64,000 nucleotides of DNA from Calothrix sp. NIES-4101 (lineage in GTDB: Bacteria > Cyanobacteriota > Cyanobacteriia > Cyanobacteriales > Nostocaceae): contig AP018280.1 in NCBI GenBank assembly GCA_004296455.1, forward strand, positions 6,684,794-6,748,793, given 5' to 3'. Shown here in pieces: positions 1 through 8,491 of the stretch. The notes below the pieces were generated by a model. The model had not been told where the DNA came from. It searched no databases and saw only the letters and a program-made list of their open reading frames with translations. Positions within the stretch are counted from its first letter, which is position 1; each line of letters opens with the position of its first letter. Made by a program: the position numbers and the translations under genes.

Positions 1-23
1 ACTACAGCAGAAAATAGAATGGC

Positions 24-3000
24 ATGAAACTAAAAAATCACTGGTTGGCTGCATATAAAGGTGTTGTTGGGCAATTACTGCAATGGGTTAATCTCCGTCC
101 GGAGGAGAGCGATCGCACTTGGCTAATGTTCGCTTGTTATACTGCGACATCAGTGGGATTACGGTGGACAGAAGATAGTACAGTTGCTTTGTTTTTGGAT
201 AAATATGGGGCAACTTGGCTACCTGTGATTTATGTTGCCAGTGCTTGTATGGGAACCCTATTGGTTTTTTTTTACTCCTGGCTACAAAAAATCATGCCCT
301 TACGTTGGGTGGTAGCTGCGATCGCACCTTGCATGTTTATCCCCTTGTTTTTGTTGCGTTTGGGTTTAGAAGTTCCTGCCTTGACGATAGGAGTAGTCTT
401 TTTACTCAGGTTATGGGTTGATGCGTTTTATGTTCTCAATGACCTCAACACCTCAATTGCCGCGAATCAAGTTTTTAATATTCGTGAAATCAAGCGTACC
501 TATCCCATCATTAGTAGTGGGTTACTAGTTGCAGATATTTTCAGTGGTTTTAGTTTGCCCTTTCTAGTCATATTTGTCGGACTCAACAATATTATCATTC
601 CCATTTCGGCAGTTTTTATTATCGCCGGGGCACTCATTTTACGTTACCTGAGCCATCGTTACAAAACAGCCTTCCCCGATCATTTAACCAAACAAGCAGC
701 GATCGCTCAAATTCAAGGTAGACCCCTTCTCTCCAATCAGCTAAAGAAATACTCGCTGTTATTGTTTGCCTTTTTTGGACTATTACAAATCATTGGTGTA
801 TTAATCGATTTTCAGTATCTTACCCAAATTGAAATTAACTATAGCGATAAAGAAATTGCTAGCTTTTTAGGGATATTTGGCGGGATTACTGGGCTATGCG
901 AACTATTCATGCAATTGTTTATCTCTAGTCGCATTTTGGAAAAGTTTGGAGTCTTTTTTACATCAGCCAGTTTACCAATTTGTGTAGGGATTTTGTTACC
1001 CTCGTCGGTGATGTTGCTGGGTTTGTTACCAATGACACAGGGCAATAGTTTTTTTTGGGGCTTGGTAATTCTGAAGTTCATTGATGAACTGCTGCGTTAT
1101 ACCTTTGTTGTCAGTGGTAGCCCCCTATTATTCCAACCAATACCAGACAAGTTCCGTAGTTACATCCAAACATTTGCTGGAGGAATTGCCGAGGCTTGGG
1201 GTACAGGTATCGCTGGCGTGGTGATTTTTGCCACTATCTGGTTGGCAACATTCATAATCCCCATTCCCTTAGATAAAAATTGGGTATTAGTTGTTGAGAC
1301 AACAATTGTATCTGGCTTATGTCTGGGAATACTTTGGGTATTGCGATCGCGCTATGTTGACTTGTTGGTTTTAAGTGCGGGAAGAGGACAACTAACAGGG
1401 GTGGATGTGGATGTGCGAACCTTTAAACAAGCTGTCGTCAAAACCTTGAAAGAAACTGGTTCCGTTGCCGATAAACGTTCTTGTATCGACTTGCTCACCC
1501 AAATTGACCCCCCAGGAGCAGTGGAAATTCTCGCACCGTTGTTAACTAAATTACCTTCAGAATTACAGACACCGACTTTGGAGGTGATGCTGACAGCAGG
1601 AGCTAGCCCCGTATACTTAGCTGATGTAAAACCTTTATTACAACGCTCTAAGACAGAAGTCACTCCAGAAGTCTTTGCACTGGCTTTGCGTTATGTCTGG
1701 TTAGTGGAAGAAAGCCCTAATTTAAGTAAGCTGGAACAATTCCTTTACCCCGAACAACATTCCCTAATTCGTGCGACAGCTGCGACGTTGCTGCTACGTC
1801 AAGGAACAACACAACAAAAGGTGACTGCCACCCGGACTCTGAAAACAATGCTGACGCATTCCCAAGAACAGGAACGGGTTAACGCGGTAAGAGCATTAAG
1901 CGGAGCAGTTTATTTGCAAACACTCCGCCTGTTGATTCCCACTTTATTGCAGGATAAATCCTTACGGGTACGCTGCGCTGTCTTAGAAATGATTGCGGCT
2001 ACCCATTTAGAAGATTATTATTCGGCACTTTTCGCTGGTTTGTATTATAAATCAACTCGGAATACTGCCATGCGGGCAATTGTAAAACTGGAAAATGAAG
2101 CTTTACCAATGCTTTTGGATTTGGCAACAAATCAATACAAGCCGGAAAGTGTCAAAACATATACATGGCGAACCATTGGTCAAATTCCGACATTAGAGGC
2201 AATTGACGCGCTGTGGGAAAACTTAGAAACATCTAAAGGGACAAATCGCGATCGCATTTTGCGTAGTTTGCTCAAACGTAGACAGCAGGATGGTATTTCG
2301 AGTTTGCTAGATAAATCCTATGAAGCCACAGTCGAAAGATTAATCGACGAAGAATTAGCATTTTTGGGTGAAATTTACGCTGGTTATATTGATTTTCAAG
2401 CACAAGGTGAAGTATGTAGCACTTCTTTAGAAGATAAAAATGGCGAATTTAACAGTGATTTTGCTAGCCAGAAGGTAACGTTGATTAGCAATTTATTACA
2501 AACAGCATTACTAGCTTTAGAAACTGATGTTAAAGAGCGTTTACTAATGCTATTAAAGTTGCTTTATTCCCACGAAAAAATGCAAGCAGCTAGATTCAAC
2601 CTCCTATCACGTTCATCAGTAAATTTAGCAAGGGGTTTAGAAATATTAGAACATACAGTTACATTACCCAATAAATCTGTATTGATCGACATTCTCGATA
2701 AGCGTCATCCCCAAGAAAAATTAGAAATTTTAGTAGATGAAAAAATTATCCAATATGAGCCAATGATAATTAGCGATCGCCTTCGTCAGCTACTGACTCT
2801 GGAAAATTCCCTTTCAGATTGGTGCTTGGCTTGTTGCTTCCATTTTGCTCAAGCTGCCAAAATTCGTTTGACGATTCCCCAAATAACCAAACATTTGCGC
2901 CATCCCACCAGTTTTGTTCGCGAAGCTGCGATCGCATATCTCAGTATGGCTTCAAGTCGAGTCTTGATTGAACTTTTACCTCAACTTCAAAAAGACCCAC

Positions 3001-3065
3001 ATCCATTAATTTCAGTACAAATTCAGGAATTAATCAATCGATATGGACTAAAGGCTAATACTTAA
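24..3065 (+). CDS. Polytopic membrane protein fused to HEAT-repeat domain
   Basis: A 1013-residue protein. About residues 30-445 hold roughly ten to twelve hydrophobic segments arranged like a major-facilitator or nucleotide-translocase-type carrier. From about residue 460 to the end the chain is soluble, Leu/Ala-rich and helical, with repeats resembling HEAT units (for example the segments around LRVRCAVLEMIAATH and SFVREAAIAYLSMASS). The substrate cannot be told from sequence. A cyclic-nucleotide-binding protein starts 60 bases downstream on the same strand, so the two may form a ligand-responsive membrane module (inference). The ATG at 24 is the first in frame, but the window edge hides most of the upstream region. 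Confidence is high that it is a real gene and moderate for the fold. Confidence 0.8.
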   Translation: MKLKNHWLAAYKGVVGQLLQWVNLRPEESDRTWLMFACYTATSVGLRWTEDSTVALFLDKYGATWLPVIYVASACMGTLLVFFYSWLQKIMPLRWVVAAIAPCMFIPLFLLRLGLEVPALTIGVVFLLRLWVDAFYVLNDLNTSIAANQVFNIREIKRTYPIISSGLLVADIFSGFSLPFLVIFVGLNNIIIPISAVFIIAGALILRYLSHRYKTAFPDHLTKQAAIAQIQGRPLLSNQLKKYSLLLFAFFGLLQIIGVLIDFQYLTQIEINYSDKEIASFLGIFGGITGLCELFMQLFISSRILEKFGVFFTSASLPICVGILLPSSVMLLGLLPMTQGNSFFWGLVILKFIDELLRYTFVVSGSPLLFQPIPDKFRSYIQTFAGGIAEAWGTGIAGVVIFATIWLATFIIPIPLDKNWVLVVETTIVSGLCLGILWVLRSRYVDLLVLSAGRGQLTGVDVDVRTFKQAVVKTLKETGSVADKRSCIDLLTQIDPPGAVEILAPLLTKLPSELQTPTLEVMLTAGASPVYLADVKPLLQRSKTEVTPEVFALALRYVWLVEESPNLSKLEQFLYPEQHSLIRATAATLLLRQGTTQQKVTATRTLKTMLTHSQEQERVNAVRALSGAVYLQTLRLLIPTLLQDKSLRVRCAVLEMIAATHLEDYYSALFAGLYYKSTRNTAMRAIVKLENEALPMLLDLATNQYKPESVKTYTWRTIGQIPTLEAIDALWENLETSKGTNRDRILRSLLKRRQQDGISSLLDKSYEATVERLIDEELAFLGEIYAGYIDFQAQGEVCSTSLEDKNGEFNSDFASQKVTLISNLLQTALLALETDVKERLLMLLKLLYSHEKMQAARFNLLSRSSVNLARGLEILEHTVTLPNKSVLIDILDKRHPQEKLEILVDEKIIQYEPMIISDRLRQLLTLENSLSDWCLACCFHFAQAAKIRLTIPQITKHLRHPTSFVREAAIAYLSMASSRVLIELLPQLQKDPHPLISVQIQELINRYGLKANT

Positions 3066-3125
3066 TGGGCAATTAAGAACATTTTTAATATTTAGTAAAC
3101 AACGATTATCAATAAATTATAAAAA

Positions 3126-3566
3126 ATGTTAACAAGTGTAGATCGTTTATTATTTGTACGTCGCATCCCCATATTTGAAGAACTGCGCGACGATTTTATT
3201 GTCCGTCTTACCTCCGTCATGGATGAACTAAGATTTCCCGCTAACCATACTATTTTTCGCCAAGGAGAAGAAGGGAGATCGCTTTTTATTGTAATTTCTG
3301 GTCGCATCAAAGTTCATATTGAAGACCGACAATTAGCAGTATTTACAAAAGGCGAATCCTTTGGGGAAATGGCGATTTTCGATGCTCAACCCCGTTCCGC
3401 TACCGCCATAACCTTAGAACCATGCGAATGCTTGGAATTAACCCAAGAACAACTCTACGAAGCAATTGAAGAAACACCTGAAATTTCCCTCAATATTATC
3501 CGCGCTCTCTCCCGTCGTGTCCGCAATCTCAATGATGCAATTAACGAATTGAGTATTAATGACTAG
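3126..3566 (+). CDS. Cyclic-nucleotide-binding domain protein (Crp-like sensor domain, no DNA-binding domain)
   Basis: 146 residues, almost entirely one cNMP-binding beta-barrel. It shows the family features FRQGEEGRSLFIVISG in the first half and the phosphate-binding-cassette-like GESFGEMAIFDAQPRSATA around residues 78-96. No helix-turn-helix follows; the C-terminal 35 residues are one predicted helix, so this is not a complete Crp-type transcription factor. It lies 60 bases behind the membrane/HEAT-repeat gene on the same strand and probably shares its transcript. Whether it binds cAMP, c-di-GMP or nothing is not decided by the sequence. Confidence 0.85.
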   Translation: MLTSVDRLLFVRRIPIFEELRDDFIVRLTSVMDELRFPANHTIFRQGEEGRSLFIVISGRIKVHIEDRQLAVFTKGESFGEMAIFDAQPRSATAITLEPCECLELTQEQLYEAIEETPEISLNIIRALSRRVRNLNDAINELSIND

Positions 3567-3583
3567 GAGAATGGTATTGAACA

Positions 3584-3760
3584 TGGGGAAAAGAGGACAC
3601 GGGGATAATGGGGACGCGGTGACGCGGGGAAAGAGGGAAGCGGAGATATGAGGACTCGGTGACAGAGATATATGTATTAAGAGTAGAAAATTTTATTTTT
3701 CTCCCCATCTCCGCGTCTTCGCGTCTCCCCATCTCCCTATCTCCCCATCTTCCCATCTAC
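3584..3760. repeat. Purine-rich/pyrimidine-rich imperfect inverted repeat, copy 1
   Basis: Between two convergent genes the plus strand is first G-rich (GGGGA, GACGCGG and AGAGG words, about 3584-3670) and then C-rich (CTCCCCATCTC and GCGTCTCCCC words, about 3700-3760). The halves are imperfectly complementary and could fold into a long hairpin. The position between convergent genes suits bidirectional termination. A second copy of the same style lies after ssb at 5742-5884. Confidence 0.6.
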
Positions 3761-3776
3761 TTTTCCACCTAAAAAA

Positions 3777-4490
3777 TTACGCTGCTATAGCTTCTTCATA
3801 GGGTACAAACATTTTCTTCTCAGCACCACAAATCGGACATTTCCAATCTGCGGGTATCGCGTCAAAAGGTGTCCCTGGTGCAATTCCTGAATCCACATCC
3901 CCTATCGCTGGATCATAAATCATCGAACATTGGCGACAAATCCATTTTTGTGTAGCAGGATTGTCACTTTTGACTTTTGGTGCTGCCGCAATTCCATCTA
4001 AAGCTTGTAAAGCTTCACTATATTTGTTGGCGTGGTAATTTTCAATACTGGTTAAAAAGCCAAAATTACTTGCAGCCTTGCGGAATATTTGTGCGTGTTC
4101 GCGGGATTCAGCTTCCTGTGCTTCAAATTCCACTACCGCATTCCCATCTCTGTCTGTACGTGCTTGCTGCGCGAACTCAGGGTACATTGTCATGTACTCA
4201 TAGGTTTCACCCTCAATCGCTAACTCTAAACACCGAGATGCGATCGCTTTTTTTTGTTCTGGTGTTAAAGATGCGACATCGTCTACTACCAATTCTGGAT
4301 GCATTAAGCGAAAGTGAGCAAATGCATGTTCGGTTTCTTGATTCGCTGTTTCCCGAAACAACTTCGATAATTCGCTCATTCCTAACTGACGAGTCACTTC
4401 GGCAAAAAATAAATATTTGCGATTCGCCATCGACTCTCCACCAAATGCAGCTTCTAAATTTTTAGCAGTATTCGAGTTTGTTAAATCCAT
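3777..4490 (-). CDS. Rubrerythrin
   Basis: 237 residues. The N-terminal ferritin-like four-helix domain carries the di-iron glutamate motifs (ESMANRKYLFFAEV, ETANQETEHAFAHF, EAQEAESREHAQIF). The C-terminal rubredoxin-like domain has two Cys pairs, WICRQCSMIYDP and WKCPICGAEKK, for an Fe(SCys)4 centre. The family reduces hydrogen peroxide in the cytosol using electrons passed through the rubredoxin domain, and a rubrerythrin protects nitrogenase-containing cells in Anabaena (established knowledge). Length and domain order are typical. A 10-5-10 inverted repeat lies about 67 bases upstream of the start and is a candidate operator for an oxidative-stress or metal regulator. Confidence 0.95.
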   Translation of the reverse strand: MDLTNSNTAKNLEAAFGGESMANRKYLFFAEVTRQLGMSELSKLFRETANQETEHAFAHFRLMHPELVVDDVASLTPEQKKAIASRCLELAIEGETYEYMTMYPEFAQQARTDRDGNAVVEFEAQEAESREHAQIFRKAASNFGFLTSIENYHANKYSEALQALDGIAAAPKVKSDNPATQKWICRQCSMIYDPAIGDVDSGIAPGTPFDAIPADWKCPICGAEKKMFVPYEEAIAA

Positions 4491-4556
4491 AGTTTTCTCT
4501 CTTTGTTCGCTCTCTTGTCACCAAAAAAAACCGCCTATGAATGGCTGTTTTAATTA

Positions 4557-4581
4557 AGTCATACTCATAACGAGTATGACT
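4557..4581. promoter_or_regulatory. Perfect 10-5-10 inverted repeat upstream of rubrerythrin
   Basis: AGTCATACTC, then ATAAC, then GAGTATGACT form a perfect dyad. It lies 67 bases upstream of the rubrerythrin start codon, where an operator would sit. It could also fold as a hairpin, but no T-run follows. FUR-family repressors such as PerR bind dyads of similar size; the sequence does not match a consensus I can quote, so the regulator is unassigned. Confidence 0.5.
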
Positions 4582-5177
4582 ATTCTCCCATATTAACCAA
4601 TGAAAACCAAAAAAGACAGGATTTGGAGAAATTTCCTTCTACTTGCAAAAATCCAGTCAAATCAAAAACATGCGATCGCTCTATGTGGTACAATTGCACT
4701 ACTAAAGATGGTGCAGTGGATGATTAAAATTGGCTTTTTCAAACATCGATTTAGCCACAATCGAATGACTCAAATGATTTCTGCTTAACTTCCTGCTTAA
4801 CTTTTATGTTAGAAATGATGAAATGCCAAGGGTATAAACATGGAATTGATTGAGAATGAATTAAGATTTCTTACAATAATTAGTAGCAAAATAAATATGT
4901 GGTAGTCATATACAGCTAGTAGAAGAATGCAGAAGTTAGCTGGCGAATCAGACTTAAAATTTAGGAGTTTCCGGAAAAAGAAATGATTTGCTGATTGCCA
5001 TACCGACTCTAATTGTTTAATTAGCCACATTCATTTTCAAAATTCCCAACAGCAAATTTTGGATTTATATAATTTTGATATGTAACTTGTGAATCTTGAC
5101 TTTGGTATTTAATGACAGCGAGCAAAGCTGTCTTTAGCTTATGTAAATTAGTGCTTTGACGACAGGAGAAGAATTCC
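4582..5177. other. Long spacer before ssb, with a small hairpin
   Basis: About 600 bases without a convincing gene. A 62-codon frame at 4600-4788 has no ribosome-binding site and resembles nothing I recognise. At 5114-5132 GACAGC and GCTGTC flank a 7-base loop and are followed by a short T-run, 45 bases before the ssb start. This is a possible attenuator or terminator of a leader transcript. The ssb start is preceded by AGGAGAAG. Confidence 0.4.
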
Positions 5178-5738
5178 ATGAATAATTGTATTTTGATGGC
5201 AGAAATTACCAACCCTCCCCAACTTCGACATACTCCCGACGGATTAGAATTGGCGGAGATGATGGTGCAGTTTCCCGCATCGCGTCCTGATGATCCACCA
5301 GGTATGTTACGAGTAATAGGCTGGGGTAATATGGCGAAAGAGATTCACGCAAATTATCATCAAGGCGATCGCGTATTAATCGAAGGTAGACTGGGGATGA
5401 ATAAGATTCAGCGCGAAGGCTTTAAGGAAACACGAGCAGAATTAACTGTCCAAAAAATCCATCCCCTTAGTGGTGCGATGATGACAAGCGCAGCAACAAA
5501 TGCTCCAGCCACAAATTACCCACCAACAAATTACCCACCAACAAATACTCCAGTAACGAATTACCCACCTGCAAATAACGCTCCCAGTTACGAATCACCA
5601 GTATCAGAGCCAACACCCGCAAGAACTAACGTTGGTGTCATGAACAATGAATATAGCCAAAGTGTACCCCAAAGAAACTTTGAGCCAAGCACCTATCCAG
5701 CGATGGACGCACCTGATGAGGATGATATTCCCTTTTAG
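5178..5738 (+). CDS. ssb: Single-stranded DNA-binding protein
   Basis: 186 residues. Residues 1-100 form an OB-fold typical of the short cyanobacterial SSB (CILMAEITNPPQLRHTPDG, VIGWGNMAKEI, RVLIEGRL). A flexible linker follows, then the acidic C-terminal tail DEDDIPF, the known docking peptide for SSB-interacting proteins. The protein coats single-stranded DNA during replication and repair. The linker contains a 15-bp tandem repeat at 5496-5585 encoding TNxPx pentapeptides. The ATG is preceded by AGGAGAAG at suitable spacing. The following gene starts 231 bases downstream, beyond a repeat element. Confidence 0.93.
   Translation: MNNCILMAEITNPPQLRHTPDGLELAEMMVQFPASRPDDPPGMLRVIGWGNMAKEIHANYHQGDRVLIEGRLGMNKIQREGFKETRAELTVQKIHPLSGAMMTSAATNAPATNYPPTNYPPTNTPVTNYPPANNAPSYESPVSEPTPARTNVGVMNNEYSQSVPQRNFEPSTYPAMDAPDEDDIPF
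5496..5585 (+). repeat. Six 15-bp tandem units in the ssb linker
   Basis: Six consecutive 15-base units, in frame with ssb. Units 2 and 3 are identical (ACAAATTACCCACCA); the others differ by several bases. They encode TNAPA, TNYPP, TNYPP, TNTPV, TNYPP and ANNAP. Whole-unit changes would alter linker length without breaking the frame. Confidence 0.85.
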
Positions 5739-5741
5739 GAA

Positions 5742-5884
5742 ACTGGGAGATGGGGAGATAGGAAGACACGGAGATGGGGAGAAGGATAGAAAGATTAAAG
5801 ATGGAGAGAAATCTTTTCTCTTGTTCCCTCGTCACCGCGTCACCCCGTCTCCTTTTCCCCTTGTCTCTTTTCCCCGCGTCCCCG
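5742..5884. repeat. Purine-rich/pyrimidine-rich imperfect inverted repeat, copy 2
   Basis: Directly after the ssb stop the plus strand is rich in GGGAGATGGGGAGATAGG-like words. At the centre AGAGAAA and TTTCTCT form a tight stem, and the distal half is rich in CGTCTCC/TTCCCC words complementary in style to the first. Same type as the 3584-3760 element, so it belongs to a dispersed family. Possible roles are transcript termination or mRNA 3' end protection. Confidence 0.6.
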
Positions 5885-5968
5885 TATTATTTCGCTTAAT
5901 CAATGTCAAATTTCTATATCTACTGTTAAAATCCAATTATTTTTAATTAAATAAATCTACCGACTTCT

Positions 5969-7846
5969 ATGAAAGACATAATTCTATCGGTTCGTAATTT
6001 GCGAGTTGAATTTGCAGGAGATGGCAAAAGCCTCAAAGCCGTTGATGGCATTTCGTTTGATTTGCAGCGTGGCGAAACCTTAGGAATTGTGGGGGAGTCG
6101 GGAAGTGGTAAATCTGTCACCTCTTTTGCGGTGATGGGGTTGTTACAGTCTCCGGGAAAAATAACCAACGGAGAAATATTATTTTTTCCCCAACCAGATT
6201 CAAACCCAATTGACTTAGTGACACTACCGCAGAAAGAAATGCAACTTTATCGGGGTGGCGATATTGCCATGATTTTCCAAGAACCGATGAGTTCCTTAAA
6301 CCCAGTATTTACAATTGGTTATCAACTTACCGAAGCGATTTTACGCCATCAAAATATTACAATTACCGAAGCCAAACAAAAAGCGATCGCAGGCTTACAG
6401 GAAGTAAAACTTCTCCCCAGCGATGAACAACTGCAAGAACAATACCTGGAAACAGCCAAGCAGACGGGAGAATTACTGGATACAGCAAAACTCACCGAGT
6501 TAGTTAAGCAGCACAAAGACTCAATATTAGAACGTTATCCGCACCAGCTTTCCGGAGGACAGTTACAACGGGTAATGATTGCGATGGCGATTTCCTGTAA
6601 CCCCTTGTTATTAATTGCCGATGAACCGACAACCGCTTTAGATGTAACCGTACAAGCAACAATTATTGATTTGCTAAGGGAATTACAGCAACAGCGCAAC
6701 ATGGCGATGATTTTTATTACCCACGATTTAGGATTAATATCGGAAATTGCGGATAAAATCGCCGTCATGTATAAAGGTAAAGTTGTGGAAGAAGGTTATT
6801 CTGGAGATATTTTTCACAACCCCAAACATCCCTACACTAAAGGTTTAGTTGCGTGTCGTCCATCACTTGATAGTCGTCCGCACAAACTTCTCACGGTTTC
6901 CGATTATATGAACGTAGAGGAAACTCAAACGGGAGAAGTGATAATTCAAGCAAAATCACCAGAAGACCCGATCCAAATTACTCCCGAAGAAGTGAGTCTT
7001 CGCCTTTCCAGATTAGAACAAGAACCAGCGCTAGTACAAATTAGAAATCTCAAAGTTGGTTTCCCCATCAAAGGTGTCTTTGGCGGCACAAAGCGCTATT
7101 TCATGGCAGTAAATGATGTGTCATTTGATATTCAGCGTGGCGAAACCTTGGGCTTAGTGGGGGAATCGGGATGTGGCAAAAGTACATTGGCACGCACTTT
7201 ACTCAGGTTGATTGAACCGACAAGTGGCCAAATTATTTTTGAAAACCGTGATATTACGCAGCTAAAAGGTAACGAAATGCAAATATTACGGCGAGAAATG
7301 CAGATTGTGTTTCAAAATCCATTTAGCGCCCTTGATCCAAGAATGAAAGTGGGGGATGCGATTATGGAACCTTTAGTAATTCACAAACAGGGCAAAACTG
7401 CGAAAGAACGACGTGAACGTGCAGCCTATCTCCTAGAACGGGTGGGATTAAGTGCAGATGCAATGAACCGTTACCCGCACCAGTTTTCGGGAGGACAGCG
7501 CCAGAGAGTTTGTATTGCCCGTTCCTTGGCATTAAATCCCAAGTTTATTATTTGCGACGAGTCAGTTTCCGCATTGGATGTATCGGTACAAGCGCAGGTA
7601 TTGAACTTATTGAAAGAATTGCAAGAAGAATTTGGCTTAACCTATATCTTTATTTCCCATGATTTGAGCGTCGTTAAATTTATGAGCGATCGCATTTTAG
7701 TTATGAATAAAGGGCAAATTGTCGAACAAGGAAAAGCCGAGGAGATATATCGCCAACCAAAACAAGAATATACACAGAAGTTAATTGCCTCAATTCCCAC
7801 AGGTAGCGCCGAACGGATTCGGCAAAGACAAGCTAAAGCTTCTTGA
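5969..7846 (+). CDS. Double-ATPase subunit of a peptide/nickel-type ABC transporter (DppD-DppF fusion)
   Basis: 625 residues with two complete ABC ATPase domains in tandem. Domain 1 (about 1-310) has Walker A GESGSGKS, signature LSGGQLQRV and Walker B LLIADEPTTALD. Domain 2 (about 345-620) has Walker A GESGCGKST, signature FSGGQRQRV and Walker B FIICDESVSALD. Each half ends in the HPYTKGL/QEYTQKL region typical of oligopeptide-transporter ATPases. The protein would energise uptake of dipeptides, oligopeptides or glutathione-like substrates at the inner membrane. No permease or binding protein gene is adjacent, so its partners are encoded elsewhere. The second Walker B has DES where DEP is usual; the catalytic Glu is intact. 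Confidence 0.93.
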   Translation: MKDIILSVRNLRVEFAGDGKSLKAVDGISFDLQRGETLGIVGESGSGKSVTSFAVMGLLQSPGKITNGEILFFPQPDSNPIDLVTLPQKEMQLYRGGDIAMIFQEPMSSLNPVFTIGYQLTEAILRHQNITITEAKQKAIAGLQEVKLLPSDEQLQEQYLETAKQTGELLDTAKLTELVKQHKDSILERYPHQLSGGQLQRVMIAMAISCNPLLLIADEPTTALDVTVQATIIDLLRELQQQRNMAMIFITHDLGLISEIADKIAVMYKGKVVEEGYSGDIFHNPKHPYTKGLVACRPSLDSRPHKLLTVSDYMNVEETQTGEVIIQAKSPEDPIQITPEEVSLRLSRLEQEPALVQIRNLKVGFPIKGVFGGTKRYFMAVNDVSFDIQRGETLGLVGESGCGKSTLARTLLRLIEPTSGQIIFENRDITQLKGNEMQILRREMQIVFQNPFSALDPRMKVGDAIMEPLVIHKQGKTAKERRERAAYLLERVGLSADAMNRYPHQFSGGQRQRVCIARSLALNPKFIICDESVSALDVSVQAQVLNLLKELQEEFGLTYIFISHDLSVVKFMSDRILVMNKGQIVEQGKAEEIYRQPKQEYTQKLIASIPTGSAERIRQRQAKAS

Positions 7847-7872
7847 ATTACTAAAATATAGCCAAAAATATA

Positions 7873-7895
7873 CCGGGCTTTTTTAAAAAGTCCGG
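7873..7895. terminator. Bidirectional hairpin between convergent genes
   Basis: CCGGGCTTTTTTAAAAAG followed by TCCGG forms a stem with one G-U pair and A/T runs in the middle. It sits 27 bases after the ABC ATPase stop and 20 bases before the convergent DUF4112 stop. Confidence 0.6.
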
Positions 7896-7914
7896 GGATG
7901 AGTTTTTATAAGTA

Positions 7915-8328
7915 TTAGTAATTCTTTTTAACTACTGCATTCTGATGATTTGGTTCTTGAACTTGTAACGGTAAATCCACTAAATCTTCGGCTGATAAAT
8001 GAGCTTCTAAAATTTCTAAATTACGGATATTAGATTTATAAAAAGCATCAAATATATCGCCAAATAAAGGTATTGTTCCAATTACAAACTCTAAACCCAC
8101 ATTAAAAATCATTTTTCTTAAACTTTCTGTGGGGATATCAAAACGAGTGGCTAAATAAATCAAATAAGCAGAAAAAGCAGTGCTAACGATATCACCAGCA
8201 CCCGGAATTAAACCGATAATCGGATCAATACCAATGCGAAACTTTGTACCAGGAATACCTATCGCAGAATCCATTAAACGGCTCAGTTTACGAATGCGAT
8301 TTAAGGATTCTAGTTTTTTAGCTTGCAT
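7915..8328 (-). CDS. DUF4112 domain membrane protein
   Basis: 137 residues. The core GTKFRIGIDPIIGLIPGAGD followed by hydrophobic stretches and GTIPLFGDIFDAFYKSN is the signature of DUF4112, a small bacterial family of unknown function with two or three predicted membrane segments. The N-terminus is basic and helical (KKLESLNRIRKLSRLMDS). It stands alone, convergent with the peptide-transporter ATPase. Family assignment is confident; function is unknown. Confidence 0.85.
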   Translation of the reverse strand: MQAKKLESLNRIRKLSRLMDSAIGIPGTKFRIGIDPIIGLIPGAGDIVSTAFSAYLIYLATRFDIPTESLRKMIFNVGLEFVIGTIPLFGDIFDAFYKSNIRNLEILEAHLSAEDLVDLPLQVQEPNHQNAVVKKNY

Positions 8329-8491
8329 AGGATTGTGTCTTTTTGTTGGGAGTAGTTGTAAATATTTGGCTTTTAAACCTATTTTAATGTAAATGCATTG
8401 ATGATACAGGTGCGGTGAGTCCTACTCCTCCAGGACGTGATATCCCAACCTAATTAGCATCGGGAACCCTATAAACTTAGATGTCACTTCA

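Noticed and set aside
4600-4788. 62-codon frame upstream of ssb
   Set aside because: No ribosome-binding site, no recognisable motif, and composition like the surrounding AT-rich spacer.
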